Shown: positions 8,615 through 15,656 of the stretch, in pieces
How positions within the stretch are numbered: the stretch's first letter is position 1
How the letters are laid out: every line of letters starts with the position of its first letter
From: Pseudomonas nitroreducens
Lineage (GTDB): Bacteria > Pseudomonadota > Gammaproteobacteria > Pseudomonadales > Pseudomonadaceae
Length of the DNA: 64,000 bases
Direction of reading: 5' to 3'
Assembly (NCBI RefSeq): GCF_014204515.1
Contig: NZ_JACHLI010000006.1
Span: forward strand, 124,001 to 188,000
Made by a program: the position numbers and the translations under genes
Notes under the pieces: generated by a model
Told to the model about the DNA's origin: nothing
Seen by the model: the letters and a program-made list of their open reading frames with translations, nothing else
Databases searched by the model: none

Positions 8615-8843
8615 GTAGGATGGCGTGGAGCGCAGCGATACCCATCGATCCTGGCACCGGCAGCATGGATTGCGCCCATTCAGCTCAGCGCCAATCTGTA
8701 GGAGCGGGCCAAGCCCGCGATCGCGAGCAAGTCGCGCTTTTCCAACTCATTGCGGCGAGGGGACGTGCGTAGGAGCGGACTCCGTCCGCGATGTGCCAGC
8801 GGCCACGCCGTAAGGCCGGTTCGCGAGCAAGCTCGCTCCTACA
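8615..8843. repeat. REP cluster between TetR and amine oxidase genes
   Basis: The first half of an R3 unit starts at 8615 (GTAGGATGGCGTGGAGCGCA) and decays near 8675. 8698-8735 is a diverged R1 unit (GTAGGAGCGGGCCAAGCCCG). A mixed doublet runs from 8769 (R1a, GTAGGAGCGGACTCCG) to 8843 (inverse R1b). The last unit runs into the amine oxidase gene: the TAG stop at 8839-8841 is part of the GTAGG end of the repeat. Nothing else is seen in this gap. Confidence 0.8.
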
Positions 8844-10077
8844 GGTTCTTCCCGGCGACTGCATCGGCCCAGGCCTGCAAGGCCATGCAGGCGTGCGTGG
8901 CAATTTCTTCGTCGCTACGCCCGGTGAACACCCGCTCCAGCGCATCCGCCGCGATCAGCCCGGCCACGGTCGGCGTGCCCACGCCATCGGTGAGATCCAG
9001 CCATTCGCCGAAGCTGGCCGGCGTGTCGTACCAGCGCAGGTAACCCGAGGGCGAAACCGGCCACCAGCGCTCCTCGAACTGCAGCACGACCTTTTCCAGG
9101 CGACCCATGGCCAGATGGTCCAGGGCGTCCTGCTGTTCTGCCGGCAGAGGTGGGTGGAAATCGATTTCCCGCAGCACACCGATGGGCACGGTGCAGATGC
9201 AGAAGTCGGCACTTTCATCGCCGATGCGCACCTGCTCGCCGGACCAGTCGATGTCGGTCACCGTCTGGTTGAAGCGGATGTCCAGGCCCTGGGCGAGATG
9301 CTCCGCCAGCTGCGAATAACCTTGCGGCAGGAAGCGGTCGCCGGCACCGACGCCTTCCTCGTCCAGCGCATCGACCGACAGCGACTCCAGCGGCAGGCAG
9401 GCTTCGAGGATCAGGTTGGCCTCCAGGGCGAAGCGGGTGGCGCGGCGGGTAGCGTCATCCTTGTCGTCGAGATAGCGCGCTACCCCGTCTGCCAGCGGCA
9501 GGCGGCGGTCGATGCCCACACGCAACGATTCCCAGGCTGCATCGATATTGGGCAGCGGGCCGTCGGCTGCGGCGGCCAGGGGTTGGCTGAAATCAGTTTC
9601 CCGCAGCGGCAGGCCGAGTTGCTGGGCGAAGGCGGCCAGCGGGTTGTCGTCGAAGTGCTGCAGCCAGGCGGCGCCTTCGTCCACCCGCACCGGGCCGAGG
9701 GCGACGCTGTGAACTCGCCCACCGACGCGATCGCGAGCCTCCAGCACCACGCAGTCGATTCCTGCATCGTGCAGATGGCGCGCCGCGGCGATGCCAGCGA
9801 AGCCGGCGCCGATCACCAGCACCCGTTGGGCCCCGGATGCGATAGCGACCTGGGCGGCGCGCAGGCCGTCGTTCCAGGCGCCGTGGGTCATGGCCGGGGC
9901 GACGGGATTGCAGGCTTCGCCAGCGATCACCAGCTTACTGTCCAGCGGTTCGCCCAACCGGAGACGATGTTCCGGTGTGGCGCCGGGCAGCAGCGTGCTG
10001 TAGGCGCCGCGGCTGAACGGGTCGTCGCTCCAGTGGGTGACGTGGAAGGCACAGGGGCGGTGGCGAAGGCTGTCCAT
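8839..10077 (-). CDS. Flavin-containing amine oxidase-like protein with permuted domain order
   Basis: 412 aa from ATG 10077 (an ATG 33 bp upstream is possible but has no ribosome site). Residues about 8-75 hold the segment that normally ends amine oxidases: THWSDDPFSRGAYS, then FAGEAT-like VIAGEACNP and HGAWNDGLRAA. Only then comes the FAD Rossmann motif VLVIGAGFAGIAAARHL with LEARDRVGGRV, normally at the N-terminus. The protein stops after the helix DEEIATHACMALQAWADA, where ordinary family members continue into the W-DPF-RG-YS segment. The order is therefore that of a circular permutation. Its substrate is unknown. It sits alone between REP clusters, and the TAG stop is supplied by a REP. 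Confidence 0.82.
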   Translation of the reverse strand: MDSLRHRPCAFHVTHWSDDPFSRGAYSTLLPGATPEHRLRLGEPLDSKLVIAGEACNPVAPAMTHGAWNDGLRAAQVAIASGAQRVLVIGAGFAGIAAARHLHDAGIDCVVLEARDRVGGRVHSVALGPVRVDEGAAWLQHFDDNPLAAFAQQLGLPLRETDFSQPLAAAADGPLPNIDAAWESLRVGIDRRLPLADGVARYLDDKDDATRRATRFALEANLILEACLPLESLSVDALDEEGVGAGDRFLPQGYSQLAEHLAQGLDIRFNQTVTDIDWSGEQVRIGDESADFCICTVPIGVLREIDFHPPLPAEQQDALDHLAMGRLEKVVLQFEERWWPVSPSGYLRWYDTPASFGEWLDLTDGVGTPTVAGLIAADALERVFTGRSDEEIATHACMALQAWADAVAGKNL

Positions 10078-10212
10078 GGCGGGCTCGCTCTGTTGGGGAG
10101 CGACGACCATAGAGGGTTGGTGGTGAGCAGTTCAAGACGCAGATCCGTGCGATCTGCCTGTTGATTTGCACGGCTCATAACATGTCGTGCAAAGCGACGG
10201 CGAAGTGCGTAC

Positions 10213-10364
10213 GTAGGATGGTGTGGAGCGCAGCGATACCCATCGATCCGTGGCACGGACAGCATGGGTATCGCTTAGGCTCCACCCATCCTACGACTCA
10301 GCTCCTGACCTGCCTGCAGGAGCGCGGCGGTGCGCAGTGGTTCGCGAGCAAGCTCGCTCCTACA
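10213..10364. repeat. R3 doublet plus single R1b REP
   Basis: 10213-10295 is a complete R3 doublet (GTAGGATGGTGTGGAGCGCA and its inverse). 10341-10364 is the inverse of an R1b REP, just 9 bp beyond the stop of the following membrane protein gene on the minus strand. No gene is seen from 10111 to 10372. Confidence 0.82.
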
Positions 10365-10372
10365 GATTCACC

Positions 10373-11473
10373 TCAGGCGTGGCTCAGACGGATCACCGTG
10401 CGCGCCACCCAGACGCCGCTGAACAGCACCACGAACAAGCGTAGCGTCTGCATCGCCAGTACCAGGCCGACATCGGAATGGGTGTCCACCGCGATGATCG
10501 CCATGGCGTCCAGGCCGCCGGGGCTGGTGGCCAGGTAGAGGGAGAGGAAGTCCATCCCGGTGAGGGCCGCCAGCGCCCAGGCGAACAGCGCGCAGCTGGC
10601 GATCAGCGCCAACGCGCTGACCACCATGGCCGGCAGGTGGCGGCCGACGTAGGCCAGGCTCTGGCGGTCGAAACGCAGGCCGATGTAGCAGCCGATCACG
10701 CCGTAGGCGCTGGCCAGCAGCCAGTGCGGCAGGGTGATGTGCAGCACGCCGGTAAGTTGCAGCACGGCACCGGCCACCAGCGGCACCAGCAGTGGGCCGG
10801 CAGGCAGCCTGGCGCCGGCGGTGGTGCAGACGAAGATCAGCAGCAGGCAGTTGATCAGGTCGGGCAGGGTGGCGGTGTCGATCACCGGTGTGCTGTGCGC
10901 CGCTGAGCCGCCGCCTTCGATGCCCAGCAGGCGGCCGACCAGGGCGCCGGCCATGACCACGCAGACCACCCGCACGTACTGCATGGTGGCGACCACCCGC
11001 GGGTCGGCGCCGTTGGCTTCGGCCATCGATACCATCGCTGCCGCGCCGCCCGGTGCGGTGCCCCAGGCGGCGGTGCTGCCGGGGATGCCGCCGAAGCGCA
11101 CCATGGTGTAGCTGACCACGGCCGAGAGCAGCAGGGTGAGCAGGGTGGCGCTGAGCATCAGTGGCCAGGAGGCGACCATCGCGTGCAGCACCGACCAGCT
11201 CATGGCGTGGGCGACCAGCAGGCCGATGCAGCCCTGGCTCAGGCGGAAGGCGCTGCGCGGCAGGCGGATGTCCGCGCCGCCGACGCCAAAGGCGATGGCG
11301 ACCAGCATGGGGCCGAGGAACAGTGCAGCGGGAATCCCGAGCCAGGCCAGCAGCTGCCCGGCGCCTCCGGCTCCGAGTGCCAGGGCCAGCCATTGCAGAC
11401 TGGCGGGGATGCGGGCGACGGACAGGGCAGGGCGGCTGGACACGGACGGCTCCGGGCGGGGAAGACGGGCCAA
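10373..11473 (-). CDS. AbrB-family (AmoA-like) integral membrane protein
   Basis: 366 aa, nearly all hydrophobic, with about 10 membrane segments in two similar halves. The conserved AbrB-family segment GIPGSTAAWGTAPGGAAAMVSMAEANGADP appears, in diverged form, again in the second half as TSPGGLDAMAIIAVDTHSD. This family is often mislabelled a transcription regulator or an ammonia monooxygenase; the sequence shows a membrane protein, probably a transporter, of unknown substrate. It is divergent from a LysR gene, 76 bp between starts, which likely regulates it. Confidence 0.82.
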   Translation of the reverse strand: MARLPRPEPSVSSRPALSVARIPASLQWLALALGAGGAGQLLAWLGIPAALFLGPMLVAIAFGVGGADIRLPRSAFRLSQGCIGLLVAHAMSWSVLHAMVASWPLMLSATLLTLLLSAVVSYTMVRFGGIPGSTAAWGTAPGGAAAMVSMAEANGADPRVVATMQYVRVVCVVMAGALVGRLLGIEGGGSAAHSTPVIDTATLPDLINCLLLIFVCTTAGARLPAGPLLVPLVAGAVLQLTGVLHITLPHWLLASAYGVIGCYIGLRFDRQSLAYVGRHLPAMVVSALALIASCALFAWALAALTGMDFLSLYLATSPGGLDAMAIIAVDTHSDVGLVLAMQTLRLFVVLFSGVWVARTVIRLSHA

Positions 11474-11549
11474 TTATCGGTAGCCGGATTGATCAAGTCT
11501 ATTTTCTAATAGTCATGAATCCATTCCTGAAATCTATCGGTTGGCCGCC

Positions 11550-12479
11550 ATGGACCTGCGTGATCTCGCCTACTTCGAAACCATCGCCGAACTCGGCCAC
11601 CTGGGCCGCGCCGCCGAGCGCCTGGGGCGCAGCCAGCCGGCGCTGACCAAGAGCATCCAGCGCCTGGAGGAATCCCTAGGCGCGCGCCTGTTCCAGCGCG
11701 ATGGCCGACGCATCCGTCTGACGCCAGCCGGCGAACTGATGCTGCAACGCGCCCGGCAACTGCGTCAGGACATCGAGGAAACCCGCCGCGAGGTGCGCGA
11801 TTTCGCCAGCGGCGTGGTGGGCAATATCCGCCTGGGCTGCGCCGCGACCATGGCCGAGTACCTGCTGCCGCGCCTGACCGAGGACCTGCTGGCACGCGCG
11901 CCGGAGGTCACCATGAGCCTGGTGCTGGGCCAGGACGACGTGCTGCGCGAAGCCCTGCGCAGCGGCCGGCTGGACATGGCGATCTGCTCGCGTATCGTCG
12001 ACGACCCGCAGCTGAGCAGCGAGCCGCTGCTGCAGGATCAGGTGGTGGTGGTCGCCAGCCGTGATCACCCGATCTTCGACGGCCCGGTGAGCATGGCCGA
12101 CCTGTGCCGCTACCGCTGGGTGCTGCCGGCGCCGGGCGTGTCCTCGCGGCGCTGGATGGACACCACCTTCCAGGCCCACCAGTTGCCGATGCCGCAGGTG
12201 CAGATCGAGACCAACGCCATCCCCATGCTGCCCAACCTGATCGCCCGCACCCGCCTGCTCAGCTTCATCGCCCGCGAGGCGCTGGCCGGCGGGCATGGCA
12301 TGGACCAGTTGCGCGAAGTAGAGCTGGCCGAGACGACACTGACGCGGACCATCGGGCTGGCGGTGCGCGAGGGCGCCTACCTGTCGCCGGCGGCGCAGTT
12401 GTTGCGGGGGATGTTGCGGGAGCGGGCGCAGCGGTTTGGGGCGGAGCTTCAATCGCGGACGGAGTCCGCTCCTACGTAG
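11550..12479 (+). CDS. LysR-family transcriptional regulator with REP-derived C-terminus
   Basis: 309 aa. It has a typical LysR helix-turn-helix (MDLRDLAYFETIAELGHLGRAAERLGRSQPALTKSIQRLE) and an effector domain with the usual two-lobed layout. ATG 11550 is preferred to an in-frame TTG 9 bp upstream. The last nine residues (QSRTESAPT) and the stop are encoded by an R1a repeat, so a REP inserted at or before the original stop has replaced the C-terminus. It is divergent from the AbrB-family gene and probably controls it. Confidence 0.85.
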   Translation: MDLRDLAYFETIAELGHLGRAAERLGRSQPALTKSIQRLEESLGARLFQRDGRRIRLTPAGELMLQRARQLRQDIEETRREVRDFASGVVGNIRLGCAATMAEYLLPRLTEDLLARAPEVTMSLVLGQDDVLREALRSGRLDMAICSRIVDDPQLSSEPLLQDQVVVVASRDHPIFDGPVSMADLCRYRWVLPAPGVSSRRWMDTTFQAHQLPMPQVQIETNAIPMLPNLIARTRLLSFIAREALAGGHGMDQLREVELAETTLTRTIGLAVREGAYLSPAAQLLRGMLRERAQRFGAELQSRTESAPT

Positions 12480-12700
12480 GCGGACGGCATCGGTGTGCAC
12501 CATTTCGAATGGCATGCGTCCGCGATGGATTTCGCGGACAAGGTCCGCTCCTACCAAACCGGGAGCTTCGGAGTGGGCCTAGAGCAGTAGGGCATGTATT
12601 CGATGGTGGCACCGTTGGCGCATTCCTGACGGCACCGAGTGAAGTGGGTTCGCGAGCAAGCTCGCTTCTACAACGAGGGCATGATTCAGTGCTCCGCTTC

Positions 12701-13057
12701 GGCTTTAAGGAGTTCCAGAGACATATCCGCACGCGCCGAGTGCCCCTTTCAGGAGGCCGAAGGTGATCGGAGTTCCAGGGGTTGAGCGACATGGATGTCG
12801 CGAGAGCCACGATGGGCCAGGGATGGCCCTTCGTGGGGGGACGCCTAGTTCGGGCCCCTGGAACTCCGAGGAACCGAGGGTACTTTTCGCGAAGCGAAAA
12901 GCCGGATGGTAGGGGCGAGACTTTTTGGTTCCTTTTGTGGCGTTTGACAAAAGGGACTCGCCCGAGGGGGCGAAACAGGGAGTCCGAGCTCACGCCGAAG
13001 CGACGCTGAAACTCCGAACCCGAAGCAAAAGCATCGCGGACAAAGTCCGCTCCTACG
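12701..13057 (+). repeat. 357-bp structured dispersed repeat, copy A
   Basis: Collinear with the inverted copy at 61678-62034 over its whole length, and identical in length. Features in order: conserved CCGCAC-CGCCGA-TGCCCC block; a 15-bp stem TCGGAGTTCCAGGGG (12767-12781) paired with 12855-12869; inner hairpins GCGACATGGATGTCGC (12786-12801) and GGGCCAGGGATGGCCC (12814-12829); hairpin CTTTTCGCGAAGCGAAAAG near 12890; the block GACTCGCCCGAGGGGGCGAA; and a terminal R1a REP ending at 13057. Open frames through it are short and differ between copies, so it is not protein-coding. Confidence 0.8.
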
Positions 13058-13155
13058 CAGAACGGAAACAACGGAGCTGACCTGCAGGCGCCGGCCTTGC
13101 CGCCGGATCGCGGACTAGGGCAAGGCGCCCCCGCCCATCCTCCAGGTCTGGCCAG

Positions 13156-13231
13156 TAGGGCGAATAACGCGCCAGCGTTATTCGCCGAGATGCATCCGGC
13201 GGATAACCTGTTCCAGGTTATGCGCCCTACG
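13156..13231. repeat. R2 REP doublet
   Basis: TAGGGCGAATAACGCGCCAG, a short middle, and the inverse half ending TTATGCGCCCTAC. It ends 14 bp before the stop of the dioxygenase gene and may serve as its transcription end. Confidence 0.82.
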
Positions 13232-13245
13232 ATCACACCGCGTGT

Positions 13246-14139
13246 TCAGCGGCTCGGTACTTCGCCCACCACCGTGGTGCGATACATCTCCCGGCGCATG
13301 CCGTGGTAGTCCGATACCGGGTAATGCCAGGTACTGCGGTTATCCCAGATCGCCACGGTGCCGGCGCTCCAGCGCATGCGGCAGGTGAACGCCGGCTGGG
13401 TGGCGATGCTGAACAGGTAATCCAGCAACGGCTGCGCCTCCGCCGGGCGCATGCCCTTGATGCCGCTGGTGTAGGCCGGGTTGATGTAGAGCACCTTTTT
13501 GCCGGTTTCCGGGTGCTTGATCACCAGCGGGTGCGAGCGCACCTCGCCATCATGGCTGCCGTAGCGCACCGCCATGTTTTCCATCAGGTCGTTGTGCTTG
13601 GCCTCGGCGCCGTAGGCGCGTTCGGGGCTGTGGATGGCGTCGAGGGTCTCCAGTTGCGCGCGCAGTTTCGGCGACAGCCACTCGTAGGCCAGCGCCAGGT
13701 TGGCGTAGAGGGTGTCACCACCGAACGGCGGGATATCGTGGCCATAGAGCAGGGTGAAGGCCGGCGGGCGCTCCTGGAACGACCAGTCGCTGTGCCAGGC
13801 GCCACCGAATACCACCGGCGTCTTCTCGTTGGCTTCCTTCACCACGCGGACCACATGCGGGTGATCTTCCATGCCGACCACGTAGGGCTCGCGGCCGAAT
13901 TCGCCGAAGCGCAGGGTCACCGCTTCGAGGTTCTCCACGCTCAGGTCCTGCCCGCGGATGAACAGCACCTTGTGCGCCAGCAGCGCCTGGCGCAGTTCGG
14001 CGTAGCCTTCCTCGCCCAGGGTGGTGAGGTCCAGCTCGCTGACATCCGCACCGATGGCGCCGGTGGCGGGGACGATGCGGAAGTGGCGGTACTCGGCCGC
14101 ACGGTTCTGGCTGGGCAACGCGTAGAAGAACTCGAACAT
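13246..14139 (-). CDS. TauD/TfdA-family Fe(II)/2-oxoglutarate dioxygenase
   Basis: 297 aa from ATG 14139; an upstream in-frame ATG at 14178 lacks a ribosome site. The iron-binding triad is His116-x-Asp118 (AWHSDWSF) and distal His272 (NRSTWHYPV), with Arg286 (MYRTTVVG) for 2-oxoglutarate. Length and motifs match taurine or alkylsulfonate dioxygenases, which release sulfite or hydroxylate the substrate. There are no tauABC or ssu genes nearby, so the substrate is open. It is divergent from an AraC-type regulator gene (143 bp between starts), probably its activator. Confidence 0.87.
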   Translation of the reverse strand: MFEFFYALPSQNRAAEYRHFRIVPATGAIGADVSELDLTTLGEEGYAELRQALLAHKVLFIRGQDLSVENLEAVTLRFGEFGREPYVVGMEDHPHVVRVVKEANEKTPVVFGGAWHSDWSFQERPPAFTLLYGHDIPPFGGDTLYANLALAYEWLSPKLRAQLETLDAIHSPERAYGAEAKHNDLMENMAVRYGSHDGEVRSHPLVIKHPETGKKVLYINPAYTSGIKGMRPAEAQPLLDYLFSIATQPAFTCRMRWSAGTVAIWDNRSTWHYPVSDYHGMRREMYRTTVVGEVPSR

Positions 14140-14282
14140 GGGGACGCCTCTTGTGAATGTTGTTGGCACCCCAAGCATGGTCAGCGGCGGCGCTTTCTTC
14201 CATGATCAAGTCCGCCAAAAAATGACTTTCTCTGCCAACAGAGAGCCCGCCATGTCGTACCTACCCGCCACAGGAGCCCGCG

Positions 14283-15311
14283 ATGGACTGGCGCCAGCCC
14301 CGCGAAATCACTGGAGTGCGTTACCTGCTCGACAGCGCCCGCGACGAGGGGTTGAGTGCGGACGAATGCCTGGTGGGCAGCGCCATCACCCAGGCTGACC
14401 TGCACGCGCGGGCCGGGCGTATCCAGGCCTGGCAGGAACTGGCGGTGATCCGCAACCTGCTGCAGCACGTGGACCGTCCCGGATTGGGCCTGGCGACGGG
14501 GCGGCGTTATCACCTCACCTCGCTGGGCCTGCTGGGTTTCACCATGCTCGCCAGTCGCACGCTGCAGGAGGCCTTCGAGACCTTCGGGCGCTTCCAGAGC
14601 CTGGCGCTGACCTTGTGCCCGGTCACCAGCGAAACAGAGGCGCGTGGCGTGTGGCTGATCTTCGATGACCGCGTACTGCCCGAGGATGCCCGCGCCTTCG
14701 TCGTGGAGCGCGGCATCGCCGGCTGCTGGCAGCTGTCCGGCGAGTTGCTGCAACGCCCCTTGCAGCCCCTGGCCATCGAACTGCGCAGCGACGCCGCCGA
14801 AGCCGGCCCGTTCCTGGCAACCTTCGGTATCGAGCCGACCTTCGCTGCGCCGCGCAACGCCATGCTGTTTGCCATGGACGATCTGCTGGCGCCCTTGCCG
14901 CAAGCACAGCTCAGCGCGCGTGACAGCGGCGAGCAACTGTGCGAGCGCCTGTGTGGCGAACTGGCGCTGACCCTGGCCGCCACGCCCACCGCGCGGCAGG
15001 TGCAGCAACTGCTGCTGCGCGATTCCGCCAGCCTGCTCGGCGCCGCGGTGGTGGCTGAGCGACTGGGGCTTTCCGAGCGCACGCTGCAACGGCGCCTGGC
15101 GCAGGAAGGGCAGAGCCTTCAGTTGCTCAACGACGGCATCAAGCAGCGCCTCGCCGAACGCCTGCTGCGCGAATCGCGGATGGACCTGCACGGCATCGCC
15201 CAGTGCCTGGGCTACGCCGAGGCGGCAAGTTTTTCCCGCGCGTTCCAGCGCTGGACGGGGCAGTCGCCCGGGCGTTGGAAGCGTCACTCCGGAACCCTCC
15301 CGACGCACTGA
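14283..15311 (+). CDS. AraC-family regulator with arabinose-binding-like N-domain (OruR type)
   Basis: 342 aa. The N-terminal 200 residues match the Arabinose_bd-type sensor domain (VDRPGLGLATGRRYHLTSLGLLGFTMLASRTLQEAFET). The C-terminal AraC domain (about 250-335) contains LGLSERTLQRRLAQEG and the second helix-turn-helix IAQCLGYAEAASFSRAFQRWTG. Proteins of this subgroup usually activate an adjacent catabolic gene; here the divergent dioxygenase gene is the obvious target. The inducer is unknown. Confidence 0.87.
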   Translation: MDWRQPREITGVRYLLDSARDEGLSADECLVGSAITQADLHARAGRIQAWQELAVIRNLLQHVDRPGLGLATGRRYHLTSLGLLGFTMLASRTLQEAFETFGRFQSLALTLCPVTSETEARGVWLIFDDRVLPEDARAFVVERGIAGCWQLSGELLQRPLQPLAIELRSDAAEAGPFLATFGIEPTFAAPRNAMLFAMDDLLAPLPQAQLSARDSGEQLCERLCGELALTLAATPTARQVQQLLLRDSASLLGAAVVAERLGLSERTLQRRLAQEGQSLQLLNDGIKQRLAERLLRESRMDLHGIAQCLGYAEAASFSRAFQRWTGQSPGRWKRHSGTLPTH

Positions 15312-15397
15312 AGTCGAACCGCCCGCAACGCCTCTGGAACGGACGAAAGCCGCGAGATAGAGCCTTCTGATGTGGCCGATTGCCATCGGTTGCGGGT

Positions 15398-15421
15398 TAA
15401 TTTCGCGCGCCTGCCATCCGT
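15398..15421 (+). promoter_or_regulatory. Candidate PvdS (iron-starvation sigma factor) promoter
   Basis: TAATT, 16 bp, then CGT. The known PvdS iron-starvation box is TAAAT-N16/17-CGT, so there is one mismatch in the -35 part and exact spacing. It lies 236 bp upstream of a pvdQ-like gene, and pvdQ of P. aeruginosa is a PvdS target. A single short match could arise by chance; context is what supports it. Confidence 0.42.
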
Positions 15422-15480
15422 TCCCCTCAAGAGGCGCGTCGACATTTCCAGCGGCGCGCCCGTCAGAAAAAGGAGAACCC

Positions 15481-15561
15481 ATGTCCTCAGCAACCTGCCT
15501 GCGCGCGTGCCTCGGAAGGCGTGGCGCGATGAGTTCCAGCGCTTTGTATTGGCCGGCGTGA
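15481..15561 (+). CDS. Possible 26-residue leader peptide upstream of pvdQ
   Basis: ATG 15481 follows AAAAAGGAGAACCC, one of the strongest ribosome sites in the window. The product (starting MSSATCLRACLGRRGAMSSS) has 26 residues with two Cys and no membrane segment. It ends 95 bp before pvdQ. It may be a translated leader, or the relic of a former gene start. No family is recognised. Confidence 0.3.
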   Translation: MSSATCLRACLGRRGAMSSSALYWPA

Positions 15562-15656
15562 GCCGCCATCCACCTCCTGCATCCGCCGCCGCGAAAGCGT
15601 TCGGCTGCGTGCCCCTGGCCGGGCTTCCGGCCGTCATCCGAGCATTGAGGAAATCA

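Larger units (their letters stand above)
12480..13245. other. 766-bp gene-free gap made of repeats
   Basis: Besides the 357-bp repeat, the gap contains a diverged R1 pair (about 12518-12555, ending in CGGACAAGGTCCGCTCCTAC), a lone inverse R1b (12648-12672) and an R2 doublet (13156-13231). No ORF with codon use or a ribosome site like the neighbours was found. The gap lies between a LysR gene and the 3' end of the dioxygenase gene. Confidence 0.7.
15312..15656 (+). other. 345-bp leader region between AraC gene and pvdQ
   Basis: It contains no long gene. It holds a candidate PvdS-type promoter (15398-15421) and a 26-codon ORF with a strong ribosome site (15481-15561), both described separately. 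The pvdQ frame is open through the whole region, but upstream of the good ATG at 15657 it lacks a signal peptide or a ribosome site. Confidence 0.6.

Noticed and set aside
10373..11473. AbrB transcriptional regulator or ammonia monooxygenase
   Set aside because: Both are common database labels for this family; the sequence is a polytopic membrane protein without a DNA-binding domain or metal sites.
12701..13057. Protein-coding gene in the 357-bp repeat
   Set aside because: Open frames are short, lack ribosome sites, and are not conserved between the two copies, whereas the stems are.
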